Below the pieces are notes generated by a model that was not told where the DNA came from, ran no database searches, and was given only the letters and a program-made list of their open reading frames with translations. From contig PEZH01000053.1 of NCBI GenBank assembly GCA_002774085.1, forward strand, positions 1-6,071: a stretch of DNA of 6,071 nucleotides, written 5' to 3'. Shown piece after piece: positions 1 to 6,003 of the stretch (positions within the stretch are counted from its first letter, which is position 1; every line of letters starts with the position of its first letter). The DNA comes from Candidatus Shapirobacteria bacterium CG09_land_8_20_14_0_10_38_17 (GTDB taxonomy: Bacteria > Patescibacteriota > Microgenomatia > 0-14-0-10-38-17). The position numbers were made by a program, and so were the translations under genes.

Positions 1-3
1 ACA

Positions 4-27
4 ATTGCTACATTGCTACATTGTTAA
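4..27 (+). repeat. tandem octamer array, three units (ATTGYTAM family)
   Basis: Three octamers lie head to tail: attgctac (4-11), attgctac (12-19) and attgttaa (20-27). The same unit family recurs at 77-100, 3674-3705, 5965-5996 and, on the other strand, 3787-3818. The array may extend left of the window. No function can be read from it. Confidence 0.75.
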
Positions 28-39
28 AGAAGTTCAAAG

Positions 40-99
40 TTAAAAGTTAAAAGTAAAGAAACAAAAAGAAAGAAACATTGTTAAATTGCTACATTGTTA
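40..99 (+). repeat. 60-bp perfect direct repeat, copy 1
   Basis: Positions 40-99 are identical base for base to 5928-5987 (constant offset 5888); the match breaks at 39 (g versus a) and at 100 (a versus t). Internally it has two ttaaaag heptads (40-53), a purine-rich tract (about 54-75) and an octamer array attgttaa, attgctac, attgttaa (77-100; the last base lies outside the perfect match). It is non-coding. With copy 2 it brackets the rnj-proS-ftsK block in direct orientation. Perfect identity in otherwise AT-rich spacer DNA points to recent duplication, gene conversion or a mobile repeat family. Confidence 0.9.
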
Positions 100-134
100 A
101 CCGTCATTCTGACGAAAGTCAGAATGACGGTTAA
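97..134. repeat. 17-bp perfect inverted repeat with GAAA loop
   Basis: Positions 97-113 are the exact reverse complement of 118-134, separated by gaaa (114-117). The stem has 17 uninterrupted pairs, and a GNRA-type tetraloop closed by C-G is very stable in RNA. The left arm shares its first four bases with the end of the octamer array. No T-run follows on either strand, so a classical intrinsic terminator is not supported. The core CCGTCATTCTGA also begins the composite repeat at 6004, which suggests a member of a REP/MITE-like interspersed palindrome family. Confidence 0.85.
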
Positions 135-155
135 GGACATCGGGATAACAATAAG

Positions 156-177
156 GAATGATTCTGATTTTCGTCAG
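156..177 (+). repeat. diverged REP-like segment matching 6038-6059
   Basis: This 22-base stretch matches 6038-6059 at 20 of 22 positions; the differences are t/c at position 163 and g/a at position 173. In the right-hand copy the segment forms an 8-bp stem (6043-6050 with 6055-6062), whereas here the closing arm has decayed. It therefore looks like a degraded member of the repeat seen intact at the window's right end. Confidence 0.6.
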
Positions 178-208
178 TCGCCTCATCGGTGACCCGCCGA
201 AGAGGCGA
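178..208. repeat. GC-rich imperfect hairpin
   Basis: Arms tcgcctc (178-184) and gaggcga (202-208) pair over 7 bp. After one A-A mismatch (185/201) the helix continues with tcgg (186-189) and ccga (197-200) around a 7-base loop. It is the most GC-rich part of an otherwise AT-rich spacer and directly follows the diverged REP-like segment, so it is probably another module of the same spacer repeat. There is no flanking T-tract for termination. Confidence 0.65.
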
Positions 209-253
209 GAAAATTCACTCGTAAACTTACTAAAATTAGGAAATTGGAAATTA

Positions 254-285
254 ATTGAAAATTCAATAAAAATTAGAAATTTTTA
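254..285 (+). promoter_or_regulatory. candidate rnj leader with two AT-rich dyads
   Basis: Two adjacent inverted repeats lie just before the rnj ATG. The first is attgaa (254-259) with ttcaat (262-267), a 2-base centre. The second is taaaaatt (267-274) with aattttta (278-285), loop aga, ending 8 bases from the start codon. A weak sigma70-like pair, ttggaa (244-249) and taaaaa (267-272) with 17-bp spacing, overlaps them; the -10 match is only 4 of 6. Such short AT-only dyads are expected fairly often in DNA of this composition, so a promoter or operator role is a guess. Confidence 0.25.
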
Positions 286-293
286 CTCTGATT

Positions 294-1967
294 ATGGAAA
301 AACAAAATAATAATCTTAAAATTATCTCTCTTGGTGGATTTGGACATGTGACCAAGAATATGTTTGTTTATGAAACGCCGCAGGATATTCTAATCGTTGA
401 TTGCGGGATGGGCTTTCCCGATGAGGAAATGTTGGGGGTAGATTTGGTTATTCCCGATATTACTTACCTGAAAGATAAGTACACCAAAATTCGTGGCATA
501 GTTTTAACCCATGGGCATGAGGATCATATTGGTGCTCTCCCCTACCTTTTACCTAAATTACCTAAAGTCCCTATTTTTGGTTCTCGTCTTGTTCTTGCCT
601 TACTTCAGGAGAAACTGAAGGAAAATAGGCTGATGGCTGATTTACGAGAAATTAATCGGCAGAAAGAGCTTTCCTTGGGCAGTGATTTTAAAATTAATTT
701 TATCCAAGTTACCCATTCAATTCCCGAAACTTTTCACTTCTTTATTAAAACTCCTTACGGCAATATTTATCATGGCACTGATTTTAAATTTGATTGGACG
801 CCTATTGATGGTGCCAGGGTAGAGGTAGAAAAAATGGTCGAAGCCAGTCGACAGGGAGTTTTGTTTCTTCTATCTGATTGTCTGCGGTCTGAAAGAGGGG
901 GCCATACTCCTTCAGAGCATAATTTGATCGATATTTTTGAGCGGGAAATTAGGAAGGCGCGAGGGCGTTTTATCGTCACGACCATGTCTTCTAATATTAG
1001 CCGTTTAAAAACAGCGATTGATGTTTCTCGTAAGTTTGGGCGGCGGGTGGCATTGGTAGGAAGGTCAATTGAAAGAGTAATAAAGATAAGTAGAAGTTTA
1101 GGTTATATTAATTTTCCTGAAAACTTAGAGGTAAAGGTAGATAAGGTTAAAAATTATCCTCCTCGGCAAGTAACTCTTTTGGTTGCTGGCAGTCAAGCTC
1201 AAACTGGTTCAGCCTTGGATAGAATTGCTTCCGGTGAGCATCGCCATATTAATATTCAGCCTGGTGACACGGTTGTTTTCTCTTCTGATTATATTCCCGG
1301 TAATGAATCTTCAATACAATTATTAGTTGACCTTTTAATGAGAAAAGGGGCGGAAGTATCTTATATGGACATTAGCGAAGATCTTCATGTTTCCGGTCAT
1401 GGTGCCCAAGATGATTTATCTTTGTTAATTAGCTTGGTTAAACCACAGTTCTTGTTGCCTATTGGCGGTGGTTTTCGGCAGATGAAACAATATGCACTTT
1501 TGGCGCAAAGGATGGGTTATAAAAAAGAGGTGATTCTCTTACCTCAGTCGAGTGATATTATTTGTGTTGGGAAGGGAAGGGTTAGTATCGGTGGGAAAAT
1601 AGAGGCGCGAGAGGTGATGGTCGATGGTTTGGGAGTAGGTGATGTGGGCAAGGTAATTTTGCGCGATCGGGAAGTTTTGGCTAAAGAGGGAGTGGCGATA
1701 GCAATTTTAGGAATAGATCAAAATAATTCTTCTTTAGTTTTTGGACCGGAGATAGTTAGTCGCGGTTTTATTTATGGGCAAATAAGAGATGGTCGGGAGA
1801 TTTTGGATTTAGCTAGGGAAGAGGCCAAGGCAGTATTGGTGGATACTAAGAATAAACTAACTAATTTAAAGATTATTCGAGAAAAAATTCAAAGTAGATT
1901 AGAAAAGTTTTTTTATAAAACTACCGGCCGCTGGCCAATGGTTTTAGTGGTTGTCATTAAAGTTTAA
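294..1967 (+). CDS. rnj: ribonuclease J (metallo-beta-lactamase/beta-CASP RNase)
   Basis: Full-length RNase J (557 aa; family about 555), the cytoplasmic 5'-3' exo-/endoribonuclease of mRNA decay and rRNA maturation. The N-terminus GGFGHVTKN (14-22) matches the usual GGLGEIGKN region, supporting this ATG, although no Shine-Dalgarno precedes it. The metallo-beta-lactamase metal motifs are HGHEDH (73-78), H141 in THSIP and D163 in GTDFKFD. The beta-CASP part has motif A around D195 (LLSD, then GGHTPSE 202-208) and motif B in HVSGHG (365-370). Motif C is odd: the family's PIHGE(Y/F)R reads PIGGGFR (389-395), so the expected metal-binding His is Gly391. A C-terminal domain (about 450-557) ends in the usual way with RWPMVLVVVIKV. 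Eight bases separate its stop from proS, suggesting one transcript. Family assignment is very secure; normal activity is not, given motif C. Confidence 0.96.
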   Translation: MEKQNNNLKIISLGGFGHVTKNMFVYETPQDILIVDCGMGFPDEEMLGVDLVIPDITYLKDKYTKIRGIVLTHGHEDHIGALPYLLPKLPKVPIFGSRLVLALLQEKLKENRLMADLREINRQKELSLGSDFKINFIQVTHSIPETFHFFIKTPYGNIYHGTDFKFDWTPIDGARVEVEKMVEASRQGVLFLLSDCLRSERGGHTPSEHNLIDIFEREIRKARGRFIVTTMSSNISRLKTAIDVSRKFGRRVALVGRSIERVIKISRSLGYINFPENLEVKVDKVKNYPPRQVTLLVAGSQAQTGSALDRIASGEHRHINIQPGDTVVFSSDYIPGNESSIQLLVDLLMRKGAEVSYMDISEDLHVSGHGAQDDLSLLISLVKPQFLLPIGGGFRQMKQYALLAQRMGYKKEVILLPQSSDIICVGKGRVSIGGKIEAREVMVDGLGVGDVGKVILRDREVLAKEGVAIAILGIDQNNSSLVFGPEIVSRGFIYGQIRDGREILDLAREEAKAVLVDTKNKLTNLKIIREKIQSRLEKFFYKTTGRWPMVLVVVIKV

Positions 1968-1975
1968 TTAAAATT

Positions 1976-3667
1976 ATGCTCTATTCAAAATTATTTGGCA
2001 AGACTATTAAAAGTGTTCCTAAGGGAGAAGAGACGATTAGTTATAAGTTGTTGTATCAAGGAGGATTTATTAGAAAAAGCACCGCCGGTCGTTATTATTT
2101 TCTTCCCTTAGGTTGGCGAGTGCATCGGAAGATAGAAGCGGTGATTAGAGAGGAGATGAATGAAAGCGGAGCAATGGAAATGCTGTCTCCACTACTTCAC
2201 CCTATTGAACTATGGCAGGAAACCAATCGAATTCAATCTGTCTCTTTTGAATTAATGCGTATTAAGGATCGCCAGGGGGTTGAATTTGCTTTGGGAGGAA
2301 CAGCCGAGGAGATGTTTGTTGATTTAGTTAGGAAAATGAATCTTTCTTATAAAGACTTACCGTTTAATGTTTATCAATTCTCGACTAAATTTAGAGATGA
2401 GCTGCGTCCGCGTGGCGGGCTTTTGCGAGTAAGGGAATTTGTTATGAAAGACGCTTATTCTTTTGCTCGTAATAGCGAAGATTTTCAGAAGCAGTATCAA
2501 AAAATGAAAGAAGTTTATAAAAAAATTTTTACCCGTTTTGATTTGGAAACTTTAGTAGTGGAGGCGGATAGTGGTTATATTGGTGGTGAAGACGGGCATG
2601 AATTTGTTGTTTCCTGCCCGATTGGAGAAGATACTATTTTTGTTTGTGATCAATGTGACTACCGAGCTGATAGTGAAAAGGCGGAGTTTAAGCGTTTTCC
2701 TAAAAATCCTCAAGAAAAAATAAAACCCTTAAAAATCGTTAAGCAACCGGAGTGGGTTTGTACGATGAAGGATAATATTAAGTATTATAGAAAGCCTTTA
2801 TGGCGATATTTGAAGAATGTAGTTTATAAAGATGATAAGGGAAGAATAATTATTGCTTCAATAAGGGGAGATCAAGATGTCAATGAAACTAAATTAAAAA
2901 AGGTGATTGGGGCTGGTAGCTTAGCTCCCGCTAGAGATAAAGATTTGGAAAAAATAGGTAGTCGGCCGGGGTGGGTTCATTCTTGGGGACATAAAGGGGT
3001 GGTTTATGTGGGCGATTTGGGATTAAAGATGGTCAAGAATTTTATCGGTGGCCAAAAAGAGAAGACAACCGATACTATTGACGTTAATTATGGTCGGGAT
3101 TTTAAATATAAATTGTTAGCCGATATTGTTAATGCTCAAGAAGGAGATTTTTGCCCAAGATGTCAACAGGGGAAACTGAGGAAAAAGCAAGCAGTTGAGT
3201 TAGGCCATATTTTTCAATTAGGTTTTCATTATACCAAATTGATGAAAGGAGCTGATTTTGTTGATAAAGATGGTGGTAAGAAGCCTTTTTATATGGGTTG
3301 TTATGGAGTCGGATTGGGTCGGACGATGGCCACTATTGTCGAGATTCATCACGATAAGAAGGGAATTGTTTGGCCTAAAGAAGTAACCCCTTTTAATGTT
3401 CATTTAGTCAATTTGAGGGAAACTAGCCAAAGAGCAAAGGAGATTTACCAACGGTTAGTTAATGATGGGTTTGAAGTTTTGTATGATGATCGAGTTAATG
3501 TTTCAGCAGGCGAGAAATTTGCCGATGCTGACTTAATCGGTATTCCTGTTCGATTAGTGATTTCAAAAAGAACCGGCGATACAATAGAATGGAAGTATCG
3601 CCAGAGCAAAAGAGCTGAGCTACTTCAATATAATGAAGTAGTAAAGAAACTAAAAGCTAAGAGTTAG
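1976..3667 (+). CDS. proS: prolyl-tRNA synthetase (bacterial type, with editing-like insert)
   Basis: Cytoplasmic class II synthetase that charges tRNA-Pro with proline using ATP; 563 aa, close to E. coli's 572. The start aligns with family N-termini (MLYSKLFGKT, then GGFIRKSTAGRYYFLPLG), with no Shine-Dalgarno. Seen in order: motif 1 region to LSP (70-72); proline-site loop GGTAEE (107-112, where E. coli has GPTHEE); motif 2 FRDE...RVREF (139-155); HEF (208-210); an INS (YbaK-like) editing insert at about 240-375; motif 3 GCYGVGLGR (441-449); anticodon-binding domain from about 472 with DDR and KFADADLIGIP. CxxC pairs at 224/227 and 393/396 flank the insert and could form a structural metal site (inference). 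The insert keeps K280 and RGD (297-299), but the GSLGP-type loop is replaced by GWVHSWGH (332-339). It is about 40 residues shorter than E. coli's, so Ala-tRNA-Pro editing is uncertain. Probably co-transcribed with rnj. Confidence 0.97.
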   Translation: MLYSKLFGKTIKSVPKGEETISYKLLYQGGFIRKSTAGRYYFLPLGWRVHRKIEAVIREEMNESGAMEMLSPLLHPIELWQETNRIQSVSFELMRIKDRQGVEFALGGTAEEMFVDLVRKMNLSYKDLPFNVYQFSTKFRDELRPRGGLLRVREFVMKDAYSFARNSEDFQKQYQKMKEVYKKIFTRFDLETLVVEADSGYIGGEDGHEFVVSCPIGEDTIFVCDQCDYRADSEKAEFKRFPKNPQEKIKPLKIVKQPEWVCTMKDNIKYYRKPLWRYLKNVVYKDDKGRIIIASIRGDQDVNETKLKKVIGAGSLAPARDKDLEKIGSRPGWVHSWGHKGVVYVGDLGLKMVKNFIGGQKEKTTDTIDVNYGRDFKYKLLADIVNAQEGDFCPRCQQGKLRKKQAVELGHIFQLGFHYTKLMKGADFVDKDGGKKPFYMGCYGVGLGRTMATIVEIHHDKKGIVWPKEVTPFNVHLVNLRETSQRAKEIYQRLVNDGFEVLYDDRVNVSAGEKFADADLIGIPVRLVISKRTGDTIEWKYRQSKRAELLQYNEVVKKLKAKS

Positions 3668-3673
3668 AAATAT

Positions 3674-3705
3674 ATTGTTACACTGTTACATTGTTGAATT
3701 GTTTT
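3674..3705 (+). repeat. tandem octamer array, four units, after proS
   Basis: Four degenerate octamers run in register: attgttac, actgttac, attgttga and attgtttt. They start 7 bases after the proS stop and are followed by an A-rich tract, the same order (octamers, then A-rich) as positions 4-60. An oppositely oriented array at 3787-3818 closes the spacer. Between them lie about 80 AT-rich bases with one weak dyad (aaataaaag 3714-3722 and cttttattt 3740-3748) and a run of seven T at 3772-3778. No convincing terminator is formed. Confidence 0.65.
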
Positions 3706-3786
3706 AAGAGTAAAAATAAAAGAAATTAAATTTTATTGTCTTTTATTTGTATATTTGATACCTGTAATTTGTTTTTTTGGGAATTT

Positions 3787-3836
3787 TTAACAATATAGTA
3801 ATCTAATAATATAACAATGTATCTTTAACTTTTACT
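3787..3836 (-). repeat. inverted, degenerate copy of the spacer repeat, upstream of ftsK
   Basis: Read on the minus strand, this begins agtaaaagttaaagat (3836-3821), like the heptad/purine module of the 60-bp repeat. After ac it continues with four octamers: attgttat, attattag, attactat and attgttaa (3818 down to 3787). Module order equals that of 40-100, in opposite orientation and more diverged. It ends directly before the ftsK ATG at 3837, so the ftsK leader consists of repeat sequence and has no Shine-Dalgarno. Confidence 0.6.
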
Positions 3837-5915
3837 ATGGCTAAGCGAGGTCGACCCAAAAAAAGGAAACTTAAATTTCAGCTGAAAAAAAAGACATTTT
3901 TTTCTGTTGTGGCGGTTATTTTAAGTTTGTTAGCTTTTTTAATCATTCTTTCTTTTTTAAAGCAAGCAGTGATTTTAGTACGGTTAAATCAATGGTTACT
4001 TAATGTCTTGGGTTGGGAGATTTTTCTTTTTCCTTTTTTCTTGATCGTTTTAAGTTTAATATTTTCTGGATTAAAAACTCCCCTGACGCGAGGAAATGTT
4101 TTGATTGGTACTTTGCTAATTTTCTTTTCCCTTGCCGGTATTAGTCGGGCCGGTATATTAGGGCAATTTATCGATGATAAAATTGCCTCGTCTTTAAGTA
4201 AAACAGGAGCGGTTTTATTATTTTTGGCGGGAAATATTTCCGGTTTAGTAATTTTATTTGATACTTCGATTGAGCAGATAATTGGTTTTATAGGGATTTT
4301 TTTCCGTACCATTAGGAGATATTTGTTTGCTCCTCAAGAAAAGGAGGGTAGTTTAATTGCTCGGCAAGATGAGAAAAAAAAGAAAGATATTTATATTGAA
4401 AAAATAAATTTGCCGGCGGAAAGGGAAGGCAAAGTCGAAAAGACTGAAGGAATAGATTCTTTAATAGAGGGCGGTGAGATAGCCGGTATTCCCGGAGCCA
4501 GAAAAGGGGTTTGGCGTTATCCTCCTTTAAATCTTTTAAATAGACAAGGCGCTGTCAAGGCAGATAGGGGTGACATTAAAAAAAATGCCGCTCGCATCGA
4601 AGACACCTTAGGTTCTTTTGGGATTACTGCTCGAGTGGTGGAAGTTAATCCCGGTCCTGCCGTTACCCAGTATGCGATTGAAGTGGCTTTAGGGACTAAA
4701 TTGTCCAAAATAACCAGTTTAGCTAATGACTTAGCGTTGGCACTGGCCGCTCCCACCGGCCAGATTCGTATCGAGGCGCCCATACCCGGTCGCTCGTTAG
4801 CGGGGATAGAGTTACCTAATTATTCTTTAGAGTTGGTTACTTTGCACCAGATGCTTACCTCTTCGGAAATGAAAAAGGCTAAATCTAAACTAACGGTTGG
4901 TTTAGGCTTAGATGTTTCGGGAAAGGCAATAATAGCCGATATTGGGAAGATGCCTCATATTTTAATTGCCGGGCAAACAGGTTCCGGTAAAAGCGTTCTT
5001 TTAAATTCTTGGATTGCCACCTTACTTTTTCGGACCACTCCCGAGGAGGTAAAATTTTTATTGATTGATCCTAAAAGAGTAGAGCTAACTCAATATGAGG
5101 GTATTCCTCATCTTCTTTCGTCGGTAATTGTCGAACCCAAGAAAGTGATTTCTGCCTTGAAATGGGCTGCTAAAGAGATGGAGGAGCGCTATAAGAAGTT
5201 CGCTAAGGCCGGGGCGCGCAATATTGATGCCTTTAATGAAACAGCCGGTTTTGCCGCCCTGCCCTATATTATTATTTTTATTGATGAGTTGGCGGATATA
5301 ATTTTTTATTCTCCTTCTGAGATAGAGGACTGTATTTGTCGTTTAGCCCAGATGTCTCGAGCGACTGGGATTCATTTAATTATTGCTACTCAACGCCCTT
5401 CTGTTGATGTCTTAACCGGCTTGATTAAGGCTAACATTCCTTGTCGAATTTCTTGTGCTGTTTCTTCGCTGGTTGATTCGCGGGTAATTTTGGATACGCC
5501 GGGAGCAGAAAAACTTTTGGGTAGAGGAGATATGCTTTATTTGCCTCCTGATCGAGCTAAGCCAAATAGGATTCAGGGAACCTATGTTGACGAGGAAGAA
5601 ATTAGAAGTTTAATTAATTTCTTAAAAAATAGCGGTGTTCAGCCGGTCTATACAGAGGAAGTGGCGCAAATGCCTATTAAAGAAACGGATAAAGCAAGAG
5701 TAGAAGAGGGAAAAGATGATTTGTTTGGTGAAGCAGTAGAAGTGATTTCTCGTTATGGTAGAGCTTCTGCTTCACTTTTGCAAAGAAAATTACGAATTGG
5801 ATACGCACGAGCGGCGCGAATTTTAGATCAATTGGAAGCGGCGGGGATAATTGGTTCGGGGAAAGGGGCAAAGCCGCGGGAAATTTTAACCGGCGAAGAG
5901 AACCAACAAGAATGA
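3837..5915 (+). CDS. ftsK: FtsK/SpoIIIE-family DNA translocase
   Basis: Septal DNA pump that moves double-stranded DNA during chromosome segregation and, in studied species, promotes dimer resolution at dif. The 692-aa protein is compact (SpoIIIE about 790, E. coli FtsK about 1330) but looks complete. A Lys/Arg-rich cytosolic start (3-19) is followed by hydrophobic segments at about 21-43, 60-78, 87-105, 123-142 and possibly 146-157, i.e. the usual four-helix membrane domain. A short charged linker (about 160-230) replaces E. coli's long one. The alpha domain spans about 240-345 and the RecA-like motor about 350-600: Walker A GQTGSGKS (379-386), Walker B IIIFIDELAD (478-487), ATQRPSVDV (517-525) and GAEKLLGRGDMLYLP (556-570). 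A gamma winged helix (about 627-685, LLQRKLRIGYARAARILDQL) is present. It ends in TGA. No Shine-Dalgarno; the leader is repeat-derived. The 169-bp gap from proS suggests its own promoter, but none is convincing. Confidence 0.97.
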   Translation: MAKRGRPKKRKLKFQLKKKTFFSVVAVILSLLAFLIILSFLKQAVILVRLNQWLLNVLGWEIFLFPFFLIVLSLIFSGLKTPLTRGNVLIGTLLIFFSLAGISRAGILGQFIDDKIASSLSKTGAVLLFLAGNISGLVILFDTSIEQIIGFIGIFFRTIRRYLFAPQEKEGSLIARQDEKKKKDIYIEKINLPAEREGKVEKTEGIDSLIEGGEIAGIPGARKGVWRYPPLNLLNRQGAVKADRGDIKKNAARIEDTLGSFGITARVVEVNPGPAVTQYAIEVALGTKLSKITSLANDLALALAAPTGQIRIEAPIPGRSLAGIELPNYSLELVTLHQMLTSSEMKKAKSKLTVGLGLDVSGKAIIADIGKMPHILIAGQTGSGKSVLLNSWIATLLFRTTPEEVKFLLIDPKRVELTQYEGIPHLLSSVIVEPKKVISALKWAAKEMEERYKKFAKAGARNIDAFNETAGFAALPYIIIFIDELADIIFYSPSEIEDCICRLAQMSRATGIHLIIATQRPSVDVLTGLIKANIPCRISCAVSSLVDSRVILDTPGAEKLLGRGDMLYLPPDRAKPNRIQGTYVDEEEIRSLINFLKNSGVQPVYTEEVAQMPIKETDKARVEEGKDDLFGEAVEVISRYGRASASLLQRKLRIGYARAARILDQLEAAGIIGSGKGAKPREILTGEENQQE

Positions 5916-5927
5916 CGAACAAAACAA

Positions 5928-5987
5928 TTAAAAGTTAAAAGTAAAGAAACAAAAAGAAAGAAACATTGTTAAATTGCTACATTGTTA
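5928..5987 (+). repeat. 60-bp perfect direct repeat, copy 2
   Basis: Identical to positions 40-99, beginning 12 bases after the ftsK stop. The octamer array inside it runs attgttaa (5965-5972), attgctac (5973-5980), attgttat (5981-5988) and attgctaa (5989-5996), one unit longer than in copy 1, with identity lost from position 5988. Change in unit number next to perfect identity is what slippage or recombination at a short tandem repeat would give. Confidence 0.9.
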
Positions 5988-6003
5988 TATTGCTAAATCA
6001 TCG

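Noticed and set aside
1..130. CRISPR-like array
   Set aside because: The repeat units are 7-8 bases with no unique spacers of regular length, and no cas genes are present.
97..134. Rho-independent terminator
   Set aside because: The hairpin is strong but is not followed by a T-run on either strand.
1..293. tRNA or small RNA gene in the left spacer
   Set aside because: The hairpins do not form a cloverleaf, there is no T-loop-like motif, and the structure is better explained by REP-like repeats.
770..985. Minus-strand reading frame inside rnj, with others at 3218-3403, 3989-4312, 4517-4783 and 5677-5922
   Set aside because: All lie opposite strongly conserved coding sequence, have no recognisable domain and no start signal; they are antisense shadows of the real genes.
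3727..3764. Sigma70-type promoter for ftsK (ttgtct 3736 or tatatt 3750)
   Set aside because: No -35/-10 pair with correct spacing matches well; single hexamer hits are expected by chance in DNA this AT-rich.
3714..3778. proS terminator from the aaataaaag/cttttattt dyad and the T7 run
   Set aside because: The stem is almost entirely A-T with a 17-base loop, and the T-run lies 24 bases beyond it, so it is unlikely to terminate efficiently.
5913..5915. TGA recoded as glycine, as in some CPR lineages
   Set aside because: The FtsK homology ends just before this TGA after a complete gamma domain, and no in-frame TGA occurs inside any of the three genes.
40..5987. Composite transposon bounded by direct repeats
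   Set aside because: The enclosed genes are core housekeeping genes, there is no transposase, and the repeats resemble general spacer modules also found in front of ftsK.
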